Shown here one piece after another: positions 1 to 8,035 of a stretch of 64,000 nt of DNA. The notes beneath the pieces were generated by a model. It saw only the letters and a list, made by a program, of their open reading frames with translations, did no database searches and had not been told where the DNA came from. Positions within the stretch are counted from its first letter, which is position 1; each line of letters begins with the position of its first letter. The DNA is taken from positions 558,001-622,000 of the forward strand of contig CP047920.1 of the NCBI GenBank assembly GCA_010202645.1, in the 5' to 3' direction. A program made the position numbers and the translations under genes. The DNA is from Candidatus Saccharibacteria bacterium oral taxon 488. Its GTDB lineage: Bacteria > Patescibacteriota > Saccharimonadia > Saccharimonadales > Saccharimonadaceae.

Positions 1-116
1 TTCAGACGAAAGCCATTGACACCGGCCTGCATAAGTTGACTAATTTTATCCTGACTCATCGTTGCCGGACCGACAGTCGCTAGGATTTTGGTACGTTTAA
101 AAATTGTGTTACTCAT
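1..116 (-). CDS. pyk: Pyruvate kinase, N-terminal fragment (cut by window edge)
   Basis: Only the first 38 codons are inside the window; the gene runs off the left edge. The peptide begins MSNTIFKRTKILATVGPAT and continues into a QLMQAGVNGFRL segment. This is the first beta strand and helix of the pyruvate kinase barrel (family pattern R-x-T-K-I-x-x-T-x-G-P, then a G-x-x-x-x-R-x-N region). The enzyme turns phosphoenolpyruvate plus ADP into pyruvate plus ATP, the last ATP-yielding step of glycolysis. It fits with the pta, malic enzyme and lactate dehydrogenase genes further along. The start is the ATG at 116; rnc lies upstream on the same strand after a short gap. The identification rests on a short stretch but the motif is characteristic. 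Confidence 0.85.
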   Translation of the reverse strand, partial: MSNTIFKRTKILATVGPATMSQDKISQLMQAGVNGFRL

Positions 117-162
117 CCTTTTGATTATAACACCGGTTAGACGCTGAGAAAAGATATAATCA

Positions 163-878
163 CTATTCAGAATTCGCTGCCCGATATCGAGCGATCGCTT
201 GACGGGCGGCTTGCTGTTGAGCCACTTGTTTGGACGGGCCCACGCCGCGCCCCATCAGCGTTTCACCGACGAACACCCCGAGCGTAAATACCTTATCATG
301 ATCTGGCCCTCCTCGCCCAAAACTTTGTACACCGGCGTCTGACCATCAACGCGCTGAGAAATTTCCTGTAAATACGACTTCGGATCGCGCCAGCTGCCTG
401 ATTCCAAAATTCCGTCCAACTTAACGATGATATGTTTATGAATAAAATCGCGCGCATCATCAAAGCCGCGCTCCAGATAAATCGCGCCGATCACCGCCTC
501 GAACGCATTGGCTAAAATCTGCAAGTGCGCCCGGTCTGAACCATTTTTCTCACCCTTTGACATACGAATCAGCGGCCCATAACCTAATTTATCACCCGCC
601 GCACCGATACTTTCCGTGCGCACCAGTGCCGCCCGCCACGCCGTCAAAACTCCTTCCGGCTCAGAAAAGTGCGTAAATAAATACTCCGTTACCGCTAACT
701 CCAACACCGCATCACCGAGGAATTCCAACCGCTCGTTATGCCCGTGGACTGATTTTCTGTGTTCATTAACGTAGCTACGATGCGTCAAAGCCGTAATCAA
801 CAGATCCAAGTTATTAAACTCAAACCCTAGCTTCTCACGCGCAAACTCCTGATACGGCGCCGTATTCATCCCGCTCAT
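163..878 (-). CDS. rnc: Ribonuclease III, broken by a -1 frameshift near 305
   Basis: Cuts double-stranded RNA for rRNA maturation and mRNA turnover. The catalytic domain is intact: NERLEFLGDAVLELAV is the RNase III signature and NAFEAVIGAIYLE carries the second acidic site. The double-stranded RNA-binding domain starts (DPKSYLQEISQ...TPVYKVLGEEG), but the frame then leaves the family at base 305-306 and stops at 255. Adding one base to the CC pair there restores GPDHDKVFTLGVFVGETLMG and a normal end at 163. The restored length is 238 aa, close to the family norm. The lesion is either a sequencing deletion or a real truncation of the RNA-binding domain. The gene directly follows the NUDIX stop, with an AGGAG ribosome site about 9 nt before the ATG. 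Confidence 0.85.
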
Positions 879-1376
879 CTATAGATTCTCCTGCCTGATT
901 CGCTTCATAGCGAGCAGAATTAACTTGCCAATATCCTCATACTCAATCTCATCCAGCGCCTCATGAAAGGTAAACCACTTGAGGCCATTCATCCAGTCTT
1001 CTTTTTGTAGTTTTTCGTCCGGATCAAGCGCCTTCATCAGGTATACTTGCTGCGAAATCAGTACTAATTTATCAAGCCGGCGGTAGCGAAAATTAATTTT
1101 GCCCAGCCAGCCGCATACCTCGATATTCTTGAGGCCAGCCTCCTCGCCAACCTCACGCTTGGCGGCGGCTTGTGCTGTCTCGCCCGGCTCAACATGGCCC
1201 TTGGGAATGGTCCAGCGATCCCGCGCGTCTTGATAAAGTAGAAACTCAACATCACCCTTTTTATTACGTCGAAACACCACGCCGCCGGCGGTTGGCTCGC
1301 GAACTATTTCCTGGATCGACGGTTTTTTGCGACCGCCAAAATATTTCTTGATATGATCAAAGCTGCTTGTCTTCAT
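879..1376 (-). CDS. NUDIX hydrolase
   Basis: Protein of 165 aa if it starts at the ATG at 1376, which has AGAGGA just upstream and gives the natural N-terminus MKTSSFDHIKKYF. The longer reading from 1418 would lie mostly inside nusB. The NUDIX box is complete: GHVEPGETAQ followed by REVGEEAGL, matching G-x5-E-x7-R-E-x2-E-E-x-G. The preceding GGVVFRR strand and the RWTIPKGH lead-in resemble the Ap4A hydrolase/MutT-like group, which clears damaged or signalling nucleotides. The exact substrate cannot be read from the sequence. The start overlaps nusB by 20 nt and the stop abuts rnc, so nusB, this gene and rnc look like one operon. Confidence 0.85.
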   Translation of the reverse strand: MKTSSFDHIKKYFGGRKKPSIQEIVREPTAGGVVFRRNKKGDVEFLLYQDARDRWTIPKGHVEPGETAQAAAKREVGEEAGLKNIEVCGWLGKINFRYRRLDKLVLISQQVYLMKALDPDEKLQKEDWMNGLKWFTFHEALDEIEYEDIGKLILLAMKRIRQENL

Positions 1377-1812
1377 CGGCGTCCTCTTGAAGGGAGCGAT
1401 ACGCTGTGCCGAGCACACCGTTCACAAATTTCCCTGAGTTATCCGAACCAAACGTTTTTGCCAGTTCCACTGCTTCGTTGATGGCCACCTTTGGCGGCAC
1501 CACTGCCCGAGAAAACAATAATTCATACAGCCCGAGCCGCAACACCGTCCGATCAATTCGCGATATCTGCTCAATCGGCCATTCTGGCGCCAGCGGACGA
1601 AGTTTATCATCAAGCTCTGCTTTATGCACGGTGACGCCATCGATCAGACTTCGCACAAACTCGACATCATCGACTGATGATTTGTATTTCTCAAGATTGC
1701 GCGTCAAGATATCGGCGACATTAATCTCGCTGTCGCCAACTTCCTGGCGAAACTCAATCTCGTATAACGTCTGCAACGCGACGATTCGTCCTAAGTGACG
1801 GTTTGAAGCCAT
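1357..1812 (-). CDS. nusB: Transcription antitermination factor NusB
   Basis: 151 aa, the usual NusB length. It opens MASNRHLGRIVALQTLYEIEF, the typical R-x-x-A-x-Q-x-L-Y start, and has the helical core WPIEQISRIDRTVLRLGLYEL followed by KVAINEAVELAKTFG and SGKFVNGVLG, all classic NusB blocks. NusB binds boxA RNA together with ribosomal protein S10 in the rRNA antitermination complex; rpsJ (S10) is elsewhere in this window. It heads the group nusB, NUDIX, rnc. A likely promoter is not obvious in the 27 nt before rpmF's stop, so it may be co-transcribed with rpmF. Confidence 0.95.
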   Translation of the reverse strand: MASNRHLGRIVALQTLYEIEFRQEVGDSEINVADILTRNLEKYKSSVDDVEFVRSLIDGVTVHKAELDDKLRPLAPEWPIEQISRIDRTVLRLGLYELLFSRAVVPPKVAINEAVELAKTFGSDNSGKFVNGVLGTAYRSLQEDADEDKQL

Positions 1813-1839
1813 GACAAAAACGTTCCTGTTCGTGTTAGT

Positions 1840-1989
1840 TTATTTTGTGCTCTTGCTACCAGTCTCACGTTTGGTCGTCTTGACCTTCACTGGTGACGTC
1901 CCGTTGACGCGGCGTGCTAATTTCAGTACCAAGTGGCTGCGACGCAGACCGGTCTTGCGCGGACTGCTCTGCTTTTTTGGTTGTGCCAT
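1840..1989 (-). CDS. rpmF: 50S ribosomal protein L32
   Basis: A 49-residue basic protein. It begins MAQPKKQSSPRKTGLRRSH, matching the L32 pattern of M-A-x-P-K-K followed by T-x-x-R-x-x-R-R-x-H. The rest is lysine- and threonine-rich. The four cysteines found in some L32 proteins are absent, so this is a zinc-free form. It is translated from a ribosome site AAAGGAGA placed 7-8 nt before the ATG, with a leader of about 40 nt. This is one of the few genes in the window with a conventional leader. nusB follows. Confidence 0.85.
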   Translation of the reverse strand: MAQPKKQSSPRKTGLRRSHLVLKLARRVNGTSPVKVKTTKRETGSKSTK

Positions 1990-2032
1990 AGAAAAATCTC
2001 CTTTATTTCAGTTTATGTAACACTTGGGCTTC

Positions 2033-2061
2033 ATTATACCGGTTTTTGATAGATTTCTCAA
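2033..2061 (-). promoter_or_regulatory. Promoter of rpmF-nusB operon
   Basis: On the minus strand TTGAGA (2056-2061) is followed after exactly 17 nt by TATAAT (2033-2038). Start of transcription is expected near 2026, leaving a leader with a good Shine-Dalgarno site before rpmF. Confidence 0.75.
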
Positions 2062-2102
2062 GGGGATGCAGAGCAGTGGCAATACGCTGTCAGGGGGTAT
2101 TG

Positions 2103-2131
2103 TTGACTTTATATAATATTTATGGTAATAT
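2103..2131 (+). promoter_or_regulatory. Promoter of the 2174 secreted protein gene
   Basis: TTGACT (2103-2108), 17-nt spacer, TAATAT (2126-2131). An AGAAAGGA purine run at 2151-2158 follows, about 15 nt before the ATG at 2174, which is rather far for a ribosome site. Confidence 0.6.
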
Positions 2132-2173
2132 CATAGACATCACTTACGATAGAAAGGATATGTCCTACCAACC

Positions 2174-2587
2174 ATGGATAAGAAAAAGGATGAGAAAAAC
2201 CTACCCCCTCAGTCTGGGGAAGCACTAAGTCGACTAGGTGAACTGAAACTGGCCATCGGGTCATGGGCGATGCTGGCGGCAATGGCGGCAGGTCTCGGCG
2301 TCGGCATTAACGGTATCGCCAACGCCGATAAAGAGCCGCCAGGACCACCCCTAGTTGGCTCTTATATGATGCATTACGATCCTAAGGCTGGTGTTACAAA
2401 GGATTCAGATGTATGTGCAGCAGCAGATTTTGCTGTAAGAGATGCCGGTGCTAGTCATACTCCACAGATTGATATAGTGGGCTGTGCCACAGAATCCAAG
2501 AAGCTCGCTGGTCTTCCGCAGGGAACACGCGTACGGGTCGAGGTACACGAGAACGGCTCGGTAACAACCAGACCCTTTAATAGTTAA
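2174..2587 (+). CDS. Membrane-anchored or secreted hypothetical protein
   Basis: 137 aa, not recognised as any known family. A charged N-terminus (MDKKKDEKNLPP) is followed by one hydrophobic segment at about residues 25-50 (IGSWAMLAAMAAGLGVGING) ending in an ANA-D site that could be cut by signal peptidase. The remaining 85 residues are hydrophilic and contain two cysteines (C81 and C103 approximately) that could form a disulfide outside the cell. This is therefore a small exported protein or a signal-anchored one. It is a single gene read away from rpmF and converging on leuS, with a good promoter of its own. Function unknown. Confidence 0.65.
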   Translation: MDKKKDEKNLPPQSGEALSRLGELKLAIGSWAMLAAMAAGLGVGINGIANADKEPPGPPLVGSYMMHYDPKAGVTKDSDVCAAADFAVRDAGASHTPQIDIVGCATESKKLAGLPQGTRVRVEVHENGSVTTRPFNS

Positions 2588-2590
2588 TAT

Positions 2591-5173
2591 CTAGACAACA
2601 ATATTCACCAACTTCCCTGGCACATAAATCACCTTTTTCGGTGCCCGGGCATTGAGATAGGAGCAAACTTTTTCATCAGCCAGAGCTGCTGCTTCAACGC
2701 CCTGCTGGTCGATGTCGGTCGGCAGCTCAAGCTTCGATCGAAGCTTGCCATTGACCTGCACGATGATCGTCATCACATCGCTCACCAGATATTGCTCATC
2801 CCATTTTGGCCAATGGTTGACGTGAATGGTGTCGGTATGGCCCAGTTCCTGCCACAACTCTTCCGTGATGTGCGGCGCAAATGGTGCCAAAATCTGCAGC
2901 AGACTCTCCAGGGTGAACCGCCACGTTTCCGACACTTGCATGCCGTGTGATTCTTTGAACTTGTATAGGCCATTGACCATCTCCATCATCGCCGCTACGG
3001 CCGTATTGAACTTTTCGTCCTCGATGTCGCGAGTGACTTTTTTGATGGTTGAGTGCGTTAGGCGGAGAAGGGTGACGGCGTCACCCCCTCCGACAGAGGC
3101 TGTGGAGGGTTCGCGAGTAGCGGACACTCCAGCCGAACGCTCACGAGTAATCTCCTGTGGAGATTCGAGCGAAGAGTGTACTCTGAAGGAGGATGGCGCC
3201 GCCAAAAACTCCTGCACTATGTTCCACACTCGGTTTAAGAACCGATACGTCCCCGGCACCCCGCGTGGATCCCATGGCGCATCCATATCGTACGGCGCGA
3301 TGAACATCTCGTAAACACGCAGCGCATCGGCACCGTAACCAGAGTCCATAATCTCCATCGGATCGATGACATTGCCCTTGGACTTACTCATCTTTTGACC
3401 GTCCGGCGCCATGATGTAGGCGTTATACATCATTCGCTTGAACGGCTCCGGTGTCGGCACTAAACCAAGTTTATGGAAAAATCGCATCCAAAAACGACTG
3501 TATAGCAAGTGTGCTACCGCGTGGTCAGCACCATTATAATAATCAACCGGCATCCAGTGATTAATGCGCTCTGGATCCCACGCCTCGGCGTCATTATGCG
3601 GGTCAAGATAACGCAGGAAATACCAACTGGAACAGGCATAGCCATCCAATGTGTCCGTTTCGCGCCGCCCTTCATGCCAATTGTTGCCCGCTGGCTTCGG
3701 CTCAGTAATCGGCATGGTTTTACCCGTTTCAACATCAACCCACACGCGCACCCAGTCATCAACTTGCGCTAAGACTGACGTATTACCGCCCGTTGGCTTG
3801 AAATTCTCGACTTCTGGCAGAATCACCGGCAAGCACTCATCCGCAACAGTAATTGGCTCGAAACCATCAACATGAACCATTGGAATTGGCGCACCCCAGT
3901 ACCGCTGACGAGAAATCAGCCAGTCACGCATCTTATAGGTAGTCTTGCTCCGACCCAGGCCCTGTTGCTCCAGCCAAGCCACCACCTGTTCACGAGCCTC
4001 TTCGCTGCGCAGGCCGTCAAAATCGCCCGAATTAATCAATTCGCCTTCACCCGTGTAACAGCCAGCATCCGCCGAGTTTTCTGGCTTTTCAATCACTTGC
4101 ACTACTGGCAAATCAAATTTTTCGGCAAATTCCAAGTCGCGTTCATCATGCGCTGGCACTGCCATGACTGCACCCGTGCCATAGCCACTCAGTACGTAGT
4201 CAGCCGTCCAGATTGGCAGCTTTTGGCCATTGACTGGATTGATAGCGTAACTGCCAGTAAAGACGCCTGTTTTGTCTTTATTTTCTTGGCGTTCAACGTC
4301 GGATTTTTTCTGCGCCGCTTGAATGTATGCTTCAACTTTGGCACGCGTGTCGGCATTAACCAACTGAAATACTAACGGATGCTCTGGCGCCAACGCCACA
4401 TATGTCGCGCCAAACAGCGTGTCAGGACGCGTAGTGAAAACAGTGATGACATCGTCGCAGCCTTCAGCCGCAAACTCAACCTCCGCACCGACCGACCGGC
4501 CAATCCAATTTTTCTGCATGGTTTTGACCATTTCCGTCCAGTCCAAGTCATCAGTCGCCTCCAAAATCTCATCAGCATAGGCCGTGATGCGGAAAAACCA
4601 CTGTTTGAGGTTGCGCTTGGTAACGGGGTTGCCGCAGCGCCAACATTTGCCGCCCTCAACCTGCTCGTTAGCTAACACCGTATTGTCGGTATCGCACCAC
4701 CACTGCAGTTGCTCCTTTTGATATGCCAAATCGTGCTTGTACAGCTGCGTAAAAATCCACTGAGTCCATTTGTAATACTCGGGGTCAGCGGTGGAAATCT
4801 CCTTTGACCAATCATAACTAAAGCCGAGGCATTTCAGCTGCTCCTTAAAATGAACCTTGGCTTCATCGTGCGCTACCCGCGGCGTTTTACCAACCTTGAT
4901 AGCGTAATTTTCCACTGGCAGTCCGAAGCTGTCCCAACCAATTGGATGGTACACATTGTAGCCTTGCTGACGCTTCAGGCGCGCTTTGATGTCAGCAAAC
5001 TGAAACGTCCGACCGTGACCGATGTGAATGCCAGCCCCAGTGATACCAGGAAGCATACTCAAGCTGTAGTATTTTGGGCGCGTTGTATCACTAAGATCAG
5101 TGACATAGGTGCCGTCAGCCTCCCATTTATCTTGCCATTTTTTCTCAATTTCCGTCGGATTGTAGCGTCTCAT
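2591..5173 (-). CDS. leuS: Leucyl-tRNA synthetase with an inserted repeat peptide
   Basis: 860 aa if started at the ATG at 5173, giving MRRYNPTEIEKKWQ, the normal bacterial LeuRS N-terminus. That ATG follows AAGGAGT and a TATACT hexamer. The HIGH motif reads GAGIHIGHGRTFQF, the KMSKS motif reads KMSKSKGNVIDP, and the CP1 editing domain contains the T-rich VFTTRPDTLFGAT block. The zinc ribbon pair C-x2-C (CWRCGNPV) is present. In the anticodon-binding part, at about residues 660-696 between FLAAPS and LLRLTHSTIKKVT, sits a foreign stretch, SSFRVHSSLESPQE to STASVGG, encoded by the 111-bp repeat described separately. Ordinary LeuRS has only a short linker there, so the enzyme probably stays active. 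Confidence 0.96.
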   Translation of the reverse strand: MRRYNPTEIEKKWQDKWEADGTYVTDLSDTTRPKYYSLSMLPGITGAGIHIGHGRTFQFADIKARLKRQQGYNVYHPIGWDSFGLPVENYAIKVGKTPRVAHDEAKVHFKEQLKCLGFSYDWSKEISTADPEYYKWTQWIFTQLYKHDLAYQKEQLQWWCDTDNTVLANEQVEGGKCWRCGNPVTKRNLKQWFFRITAYADEILEATDDLDWTEMVKTMQKNWIGRSVGAEVEFAAEGCDDVITVFTTRPDTLFGATYVALAPEHPLVFQLVNADTRAKVEAYIQAAQKKSDVERQENKDKTGVFTGSYAINPVNGQKLPIWTADYVLSGYGTGAVMAVPAHDERDLEFAEKFDLPVVQVIEKPENSADAGCYTGEGELINSGDFDGLRSEEAREQVVAWLEQQGLGRSKTTYKMRDWLISRQRYWGAPIPMVHVDGFEPITVADECLPVILPEVENFKPTGGNTSVLAQVDDWVRVWVDVETGKTMPITEPKPAGNNWHEGRRETDTLDGYACSSWYFLRYLDPHNDAEAWDPERINHWMPVDYYNGADHAVAHLLYSRFWMRFFHKLGLVPTPEPFKRMMYNAYIMAPDGQKMSKSKGNVIDPMEIMDSGYGADALRVYEMFIAPYDMDAPWDPRGVPGTYRFLNRVWNIVQEFLAAPSSFRVHSSLESPQEITRERSAGVSATREPSTASVGGGDAVTLLRLTHSTIKKVTRDIEDEKFNTAVAAMMEMVNGLYKFKESHGMQVSETWRFTLESLLQILAPFAPHITEELWQELGHTDTIHVNHWPKWDEQYLVSDVMTIIVQVNGKLRSKLELPTDIDQQGVEAAALADEKVCSYLNARAPKKVIYVPGKLVNIVV
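3086..3196 (-). repeat. In-frame palindromic repeat element, copy 1 (inside leuS)
   Basis: 111 bp aligned without gaps to 53064-53174 with 96 identical positions by hand count (about 86%). It is built of hairpins read on the plus strand: CTCC-CAG/CTG-GGAG at 3088-3106, an 11-position stem around 3104-3130 with loop GAGTA, AATCTCC-TGT-GGAGATT near 3149-3165, and AGAGT-GT-ACTCT at 3173-3184. It is open in the leuS frame and does not disturb the flanking LeuRS alignment. Confidence 0.85.
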
Positions 5174-5186
5174 ACTCCTTAGTATA

Positions 5187-6511
5187 TCATCTCTCGACGC
5201 TAGTGTCGGTGTCTTCATCGTTCTCATCCGTGGAGGTACCACCCCTAGCAAACGGCGGCGGTATTGGTGATGAGCCGGCAAAATCCCGAAGTACTGATTT
5301 AAGATTATCGGCATTTGGTGGTATGTCAATCTGTTCTGACTTGCTGTAATCGAATGTCATATCCATAGTAAGGCTCTGGTCCTTGTTGCCATCTGAACCG
5401 TGTGCCTTAATCTCAATCGCTTTCAGTTGATGCGACCACGGATCGACCCAGATGCGTATAGTGGGCAATCTCTTTGACGACGTAGTTTTATTTGCTGTAT
5501 TGAATACTTTGTCACCATAGCATTCCTTGATTTTCTTGCCAAGTTTTGTATCCCCCAGGGAGTCGACAAATGCGCGTAGTTTGTCTGACATTTTACCGTC
5601 CGAAGCTAGATCAATTTCAAAGCCAGGCGCACCATCACGCGGCTCGACCTTAGTGTCCTTTTTGACCGTCACAAAGCTGTTTTTGCGATACGCGTTGATC
5701 AGTTCGCTACGCACCTGCTGGTCAGCATTGATTAAATCAAAGATTTCTTGAGAGCACGTGTCTTTGTTTGTATGTGATGCTCCAAGCTCATCAAATGATA
5801 CCTTAAGCCACTTGCCTTCAATTTTGTTAAGTTTTTCATCAAGCTGTTTGAGGATCTGGTCGCGTATCATCGTCGACCGCGTATCTGGTAGTACTCCCCG
5901 GCTTCGAGCCTTGATGATCGTCTCTACCATCTGGCGCACGATATCTTTTAGATGTTCGCTCTTAATATAAATCGTACCCTTGCCATCAGCCACCATTGTG
6001 AGGATGACGTCTTGCTGGATCTCCATGCCGTTGATCGCTAATGTAATGGTAGCCTCGGTTTTTGATTTTGGTGAGTCGGCAACGGCTTTAATCTTAATGT
6101 CAGCCCGATTGCCGCTACCAAGGTCCATGACGAGTTTACCTGAGGAAACCACCTTTTGGTCTGGAATGAATTAACCACTGCATCAGTTACCATCCTCTGC
6201 GGATCTTGCCACCAGAAAAAGTACAATAGTACCGCAGCGATAGCCAGTAGCAATACGACCGAGCCGGTAACAATACCGATGATGAGGCCGGTTTTCTTTT
6301 TTGGCGGCATAACCGAATTCATGATCGGTGGTTGCGACGTCGGCGATGCTGGTCGTGCCGGCGTCGATGCAGGCTGATCAGCCTGTGTAGGCGGAGTCGT
6401 TGTCGACTGTGATGAGCTTGATGCGACCGTCGATTGCGACGCTGCCGGCGGTGTTGACGCAGCAGCTTTATCCGCTGGTGTTTTCTTGCTATTCGTACCC
6501 TTGTCGTCCAT
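5187..6511 (-). CDS. Membrane-anchored exported protein, frameshifted at 6154-6157
   Basis: Two overlapping readings form one gene. The first (from 6511) gives a Pro/Ser/Thr/Ala-rich cytoplasmic part, PPKKKTGLIIGIVTGSVV and one membrane segment at about residues 73-97, then FFWWQDPQRMVTDAVVNSFQ. The second gives KLVMDLGSGNRADIKIKAV and continues to the end. Adding one A to the run of four at 6154-6157 joins them as TKKVVSSGKLVMDL, making 441 aa. The outer domain has alternating strands and a pair of cysteines, resembling lipid- or lipoprotein-localisation folds only in general shape; no family is assigned. It starts from a GAGGAGGA ribosome site. Its stop lies 13 nt before leuS. Confidence 0.7.
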
Positions 6512-6541
6512 ATTCCTCCTCGTTATACTTTCATTGTATCA

Positions 6542-7855
6542 CTATCCGCGAAAGCGCGAGAAAAATTCATTTTTTCGCTTAATCCAGTCAGGTGACTGGC
6601 GCACTAATTTTTTCTCATCCTCGGTGCTGTGTAGGTTAATTTTAATCGCTTCCTCGAGCCAAACACCGCCACTTGAACCTTTGAAGAGAGCCACGCCGCC
6701 CGCATGAAGTTTTTCGCGTACAAATCCGCCGGCCATCAGCGCATCACGACACTCCTTGACCTGACAGCCGCGACGACGTGCTACCGGCGCCAGGTATTGA
6801 TTAGCCATCTCACCGACGGTCACTACCCAATCCAGCTCGTCTGGCGAACACTGAGCGCCGAGCTTCGCATGACCGGCCTGCGTATCCTTGCGTAGCCCAT
6901 TCATATTACCAAACACCACGATACGCTGCGGCACCTCGAGACTGTACAGCGTTTGTAGTGCTGACAATGCCGTCAGCGGCGACGAGCTATAGCTATCGTC
7001 AATCAAAATCGTCTGATCCGCACCACGAAGCACTTGCATCCGACCCGGCAGCGAACTTAGCTGGCTCAAACCCTTTTCAATCAATTCTTTCGTCATACCC
7101 ATCCGCACCCCGGCGAGCATCGCCACGACGGCTGGCCGCAGATTATGCTCACCAAGCAGCGGCAGCATCACCGCGATGCCATCAGGATATTCCGGGCCGA
7201 TAATCTTGCCGACATAACCATGCTCCAGCGAGAAATCATGCTGCTCAAAATAATACTCAGCGACCTCGCTGGTACCATATGTCGTCATCTGGGGATTTGT
7301 CAAAAATGCGGCAAATCGACCGTCGATATCATCACGGTTAATGGCCGCAAAGCGAGCATTATTCGCCAATGTTAGCATCTCGCCAGCCACCTCTTCGACA
7401 GTATGTTCAACCCGCATACGACCAGAGGTTACCGATGTCACAACGGCCATGTCCGGCAAAATAACCTGCTGAAACCACGCATTAAAACCAGGCTGCATCG
7501 GGCTGAACTCTTGGACAATAATCTGGGCTTCGGGATGCTCGGCGCGAGTACGCTTTTTGACAGCTCGCATCATCTTGCGGCGGTGCCAAAATCCCCACTT
7601 CTCCTCCGGACGATTCTCGGGGTAGCGCACGCCCATGATCTGCAGAAGGGTTTGTAAGTGCGACGTTGGCTCAGCAGCGTGCATGGCGACAGCAAACTGC
7701 TGCGATAGCACAGTAGCGATCGCTGTTTTAGCACTCGTTTTACCAGCACTCCCGGTCACTGCGATCAACTTGACATCAGCATGGTCGGCAAAAAATTGCC
7801 GGACATAGCGTATCATTTTTTTCTCAAACGACTTCTTGAACATCTCCTTTATCAT
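6542..7855 (-). CDS. Mur ligase family protein (MurF/CapB-like)
   Basis: 437 aa. An ATP-binding loop GSAGKTSAKT sits at about residues 36-45, the Mur ligase central-domain motif NARFAAINRDD follows, and the C-terminal domain carries LPGRMQVLRG then ILIDDSYSSSP (family pattern D-D-x-Y-x-x-x-P) and VFGNMNGLRK. The arrangement is that of an ATP-dependent amide ligase acting on UDP-N-acetylmuramyl peptides, closest to MurF. The N-terminal UDP-binding domain of true MurF is missing and replaced by a short helical start. It could therefore act on a different acid, as CapB-type ligases do. It lies alone, downstream of the structured RNA at 7888-7980. MIKEMFKKS is the likely start, though the ATG four codons on has a closer ribosome site. 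Confidence 0.8.
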   Translation of the reverse strand: MIKEMFKKSFEKKMIRYVRQFFADHADVKLIAVTGSAGKTSAKTAIATVLSQQFAVAMHAAEPTSHLQTLLQIMGVRYPENRPEEKWGFWHRRKMMRAVKKRTRAEHPEAQIIVQEFSPMQPGFNAWFQQVILPDMAVVTSVTSGRMRVEHTVEEVAGEMLTLANNARFAAINRDDIDGRFAAFLTNPQMTTYGTSEVAEYYFEQHDFSLEHGYVGKIIGPEYPDGIAVMLPLLGEHNLRPAVVAMLAGVRMGMTKELIEKGLSQLSSLPGRMQVLRGADQTILIDDSYSSSPLTALSALQTLYSLEVPQRIVVFGNMNGLRKDTQAGHAKLGAQCSPDELDWVVTVGEMANQYLAPVARRRGCQVKECRDALMAGGFVREKLHAGGVALFKGSSGGVWLEEAIKINLHSTEDEKKLVRQSPDWIKRKNEFFSRFRG

Positions 7856-7887
7856 ACCATAAGCGCTGTCAAACGCGCCACTTGACG

Positions 7888-7980
7888 AATAAAAAAGAGC
7901 TGTTACGCGCCCACCCGGGGCAATTTCGTGTGTTTGTTTTGGATGGCAGCATAGGAAACGCCCCTATGCGTACCAGCTCT
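7888..7980 (-). ncRNA. Candidate structured RNA (about 90 nt) with promoter and U-tract
   Basis: Read on the minus strand, the 5' arm AGAGCTGGTACGC (7980-7968) pairs with the 3' arm GCGTAACAGCTCT (7908-7896) in 12 of 13 positions, and the 3' arm runs straight into T6 (7896-7891). Inside is a seven-pair hairpin GCATAGG/CCTATGC, a possible GCCATCC with GGGTGGGC pairing, and a GGGGC/GCCCC pairing that excludes the first hairpin. It is either a small RNA gene or a switchable leader of the Mur ligase. It lacks the GGAA loop of SRP RNA and is far too short for tmRNA, RNase P or 6S RNA. Confidence 0.5.
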
Positions 7981-7986
7981 GACGAT

Positions 7987-8015
7987 ATTATGCGCTTTTT
8001 TGTTAAAAAGCACAA
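7987..8015 (-). promoter_or_regulatory. Promoter of the 7888-7980 RNA
   Basis: On the minus strand TTGTGC (8010-8015), 17-nt spacer, CATAAT (7987-7992). The predicted first base is close to 7980, exactly where the closing stem begins. Confidence 0.55.
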
Positions 8016-8035
8016 GGGGTTTGATCAATATTTAC

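Noticed and set aside
2826..3314. 162-codon plus-strand reading across the leuS repeat
   Set aside because: It covers the opposite strand of leuS. Part of it is open because the repeat is open on both strands; there is no promoter or family match.
6150..6160. Programmed ribosomal frameshift
   Set aside because: The site (ACC AAA AGG) is not a standard slippery heptamer and no stimulatory hairpin is clear; the same kind of homopolymer loss occurs in two other genes, so sequencing error is simpler.
7888..7980. SRP (4.5S) RNA
   Set aside because: The GGAA tetraloop and the conserved internal-loop sequences of helix 8 are absent.
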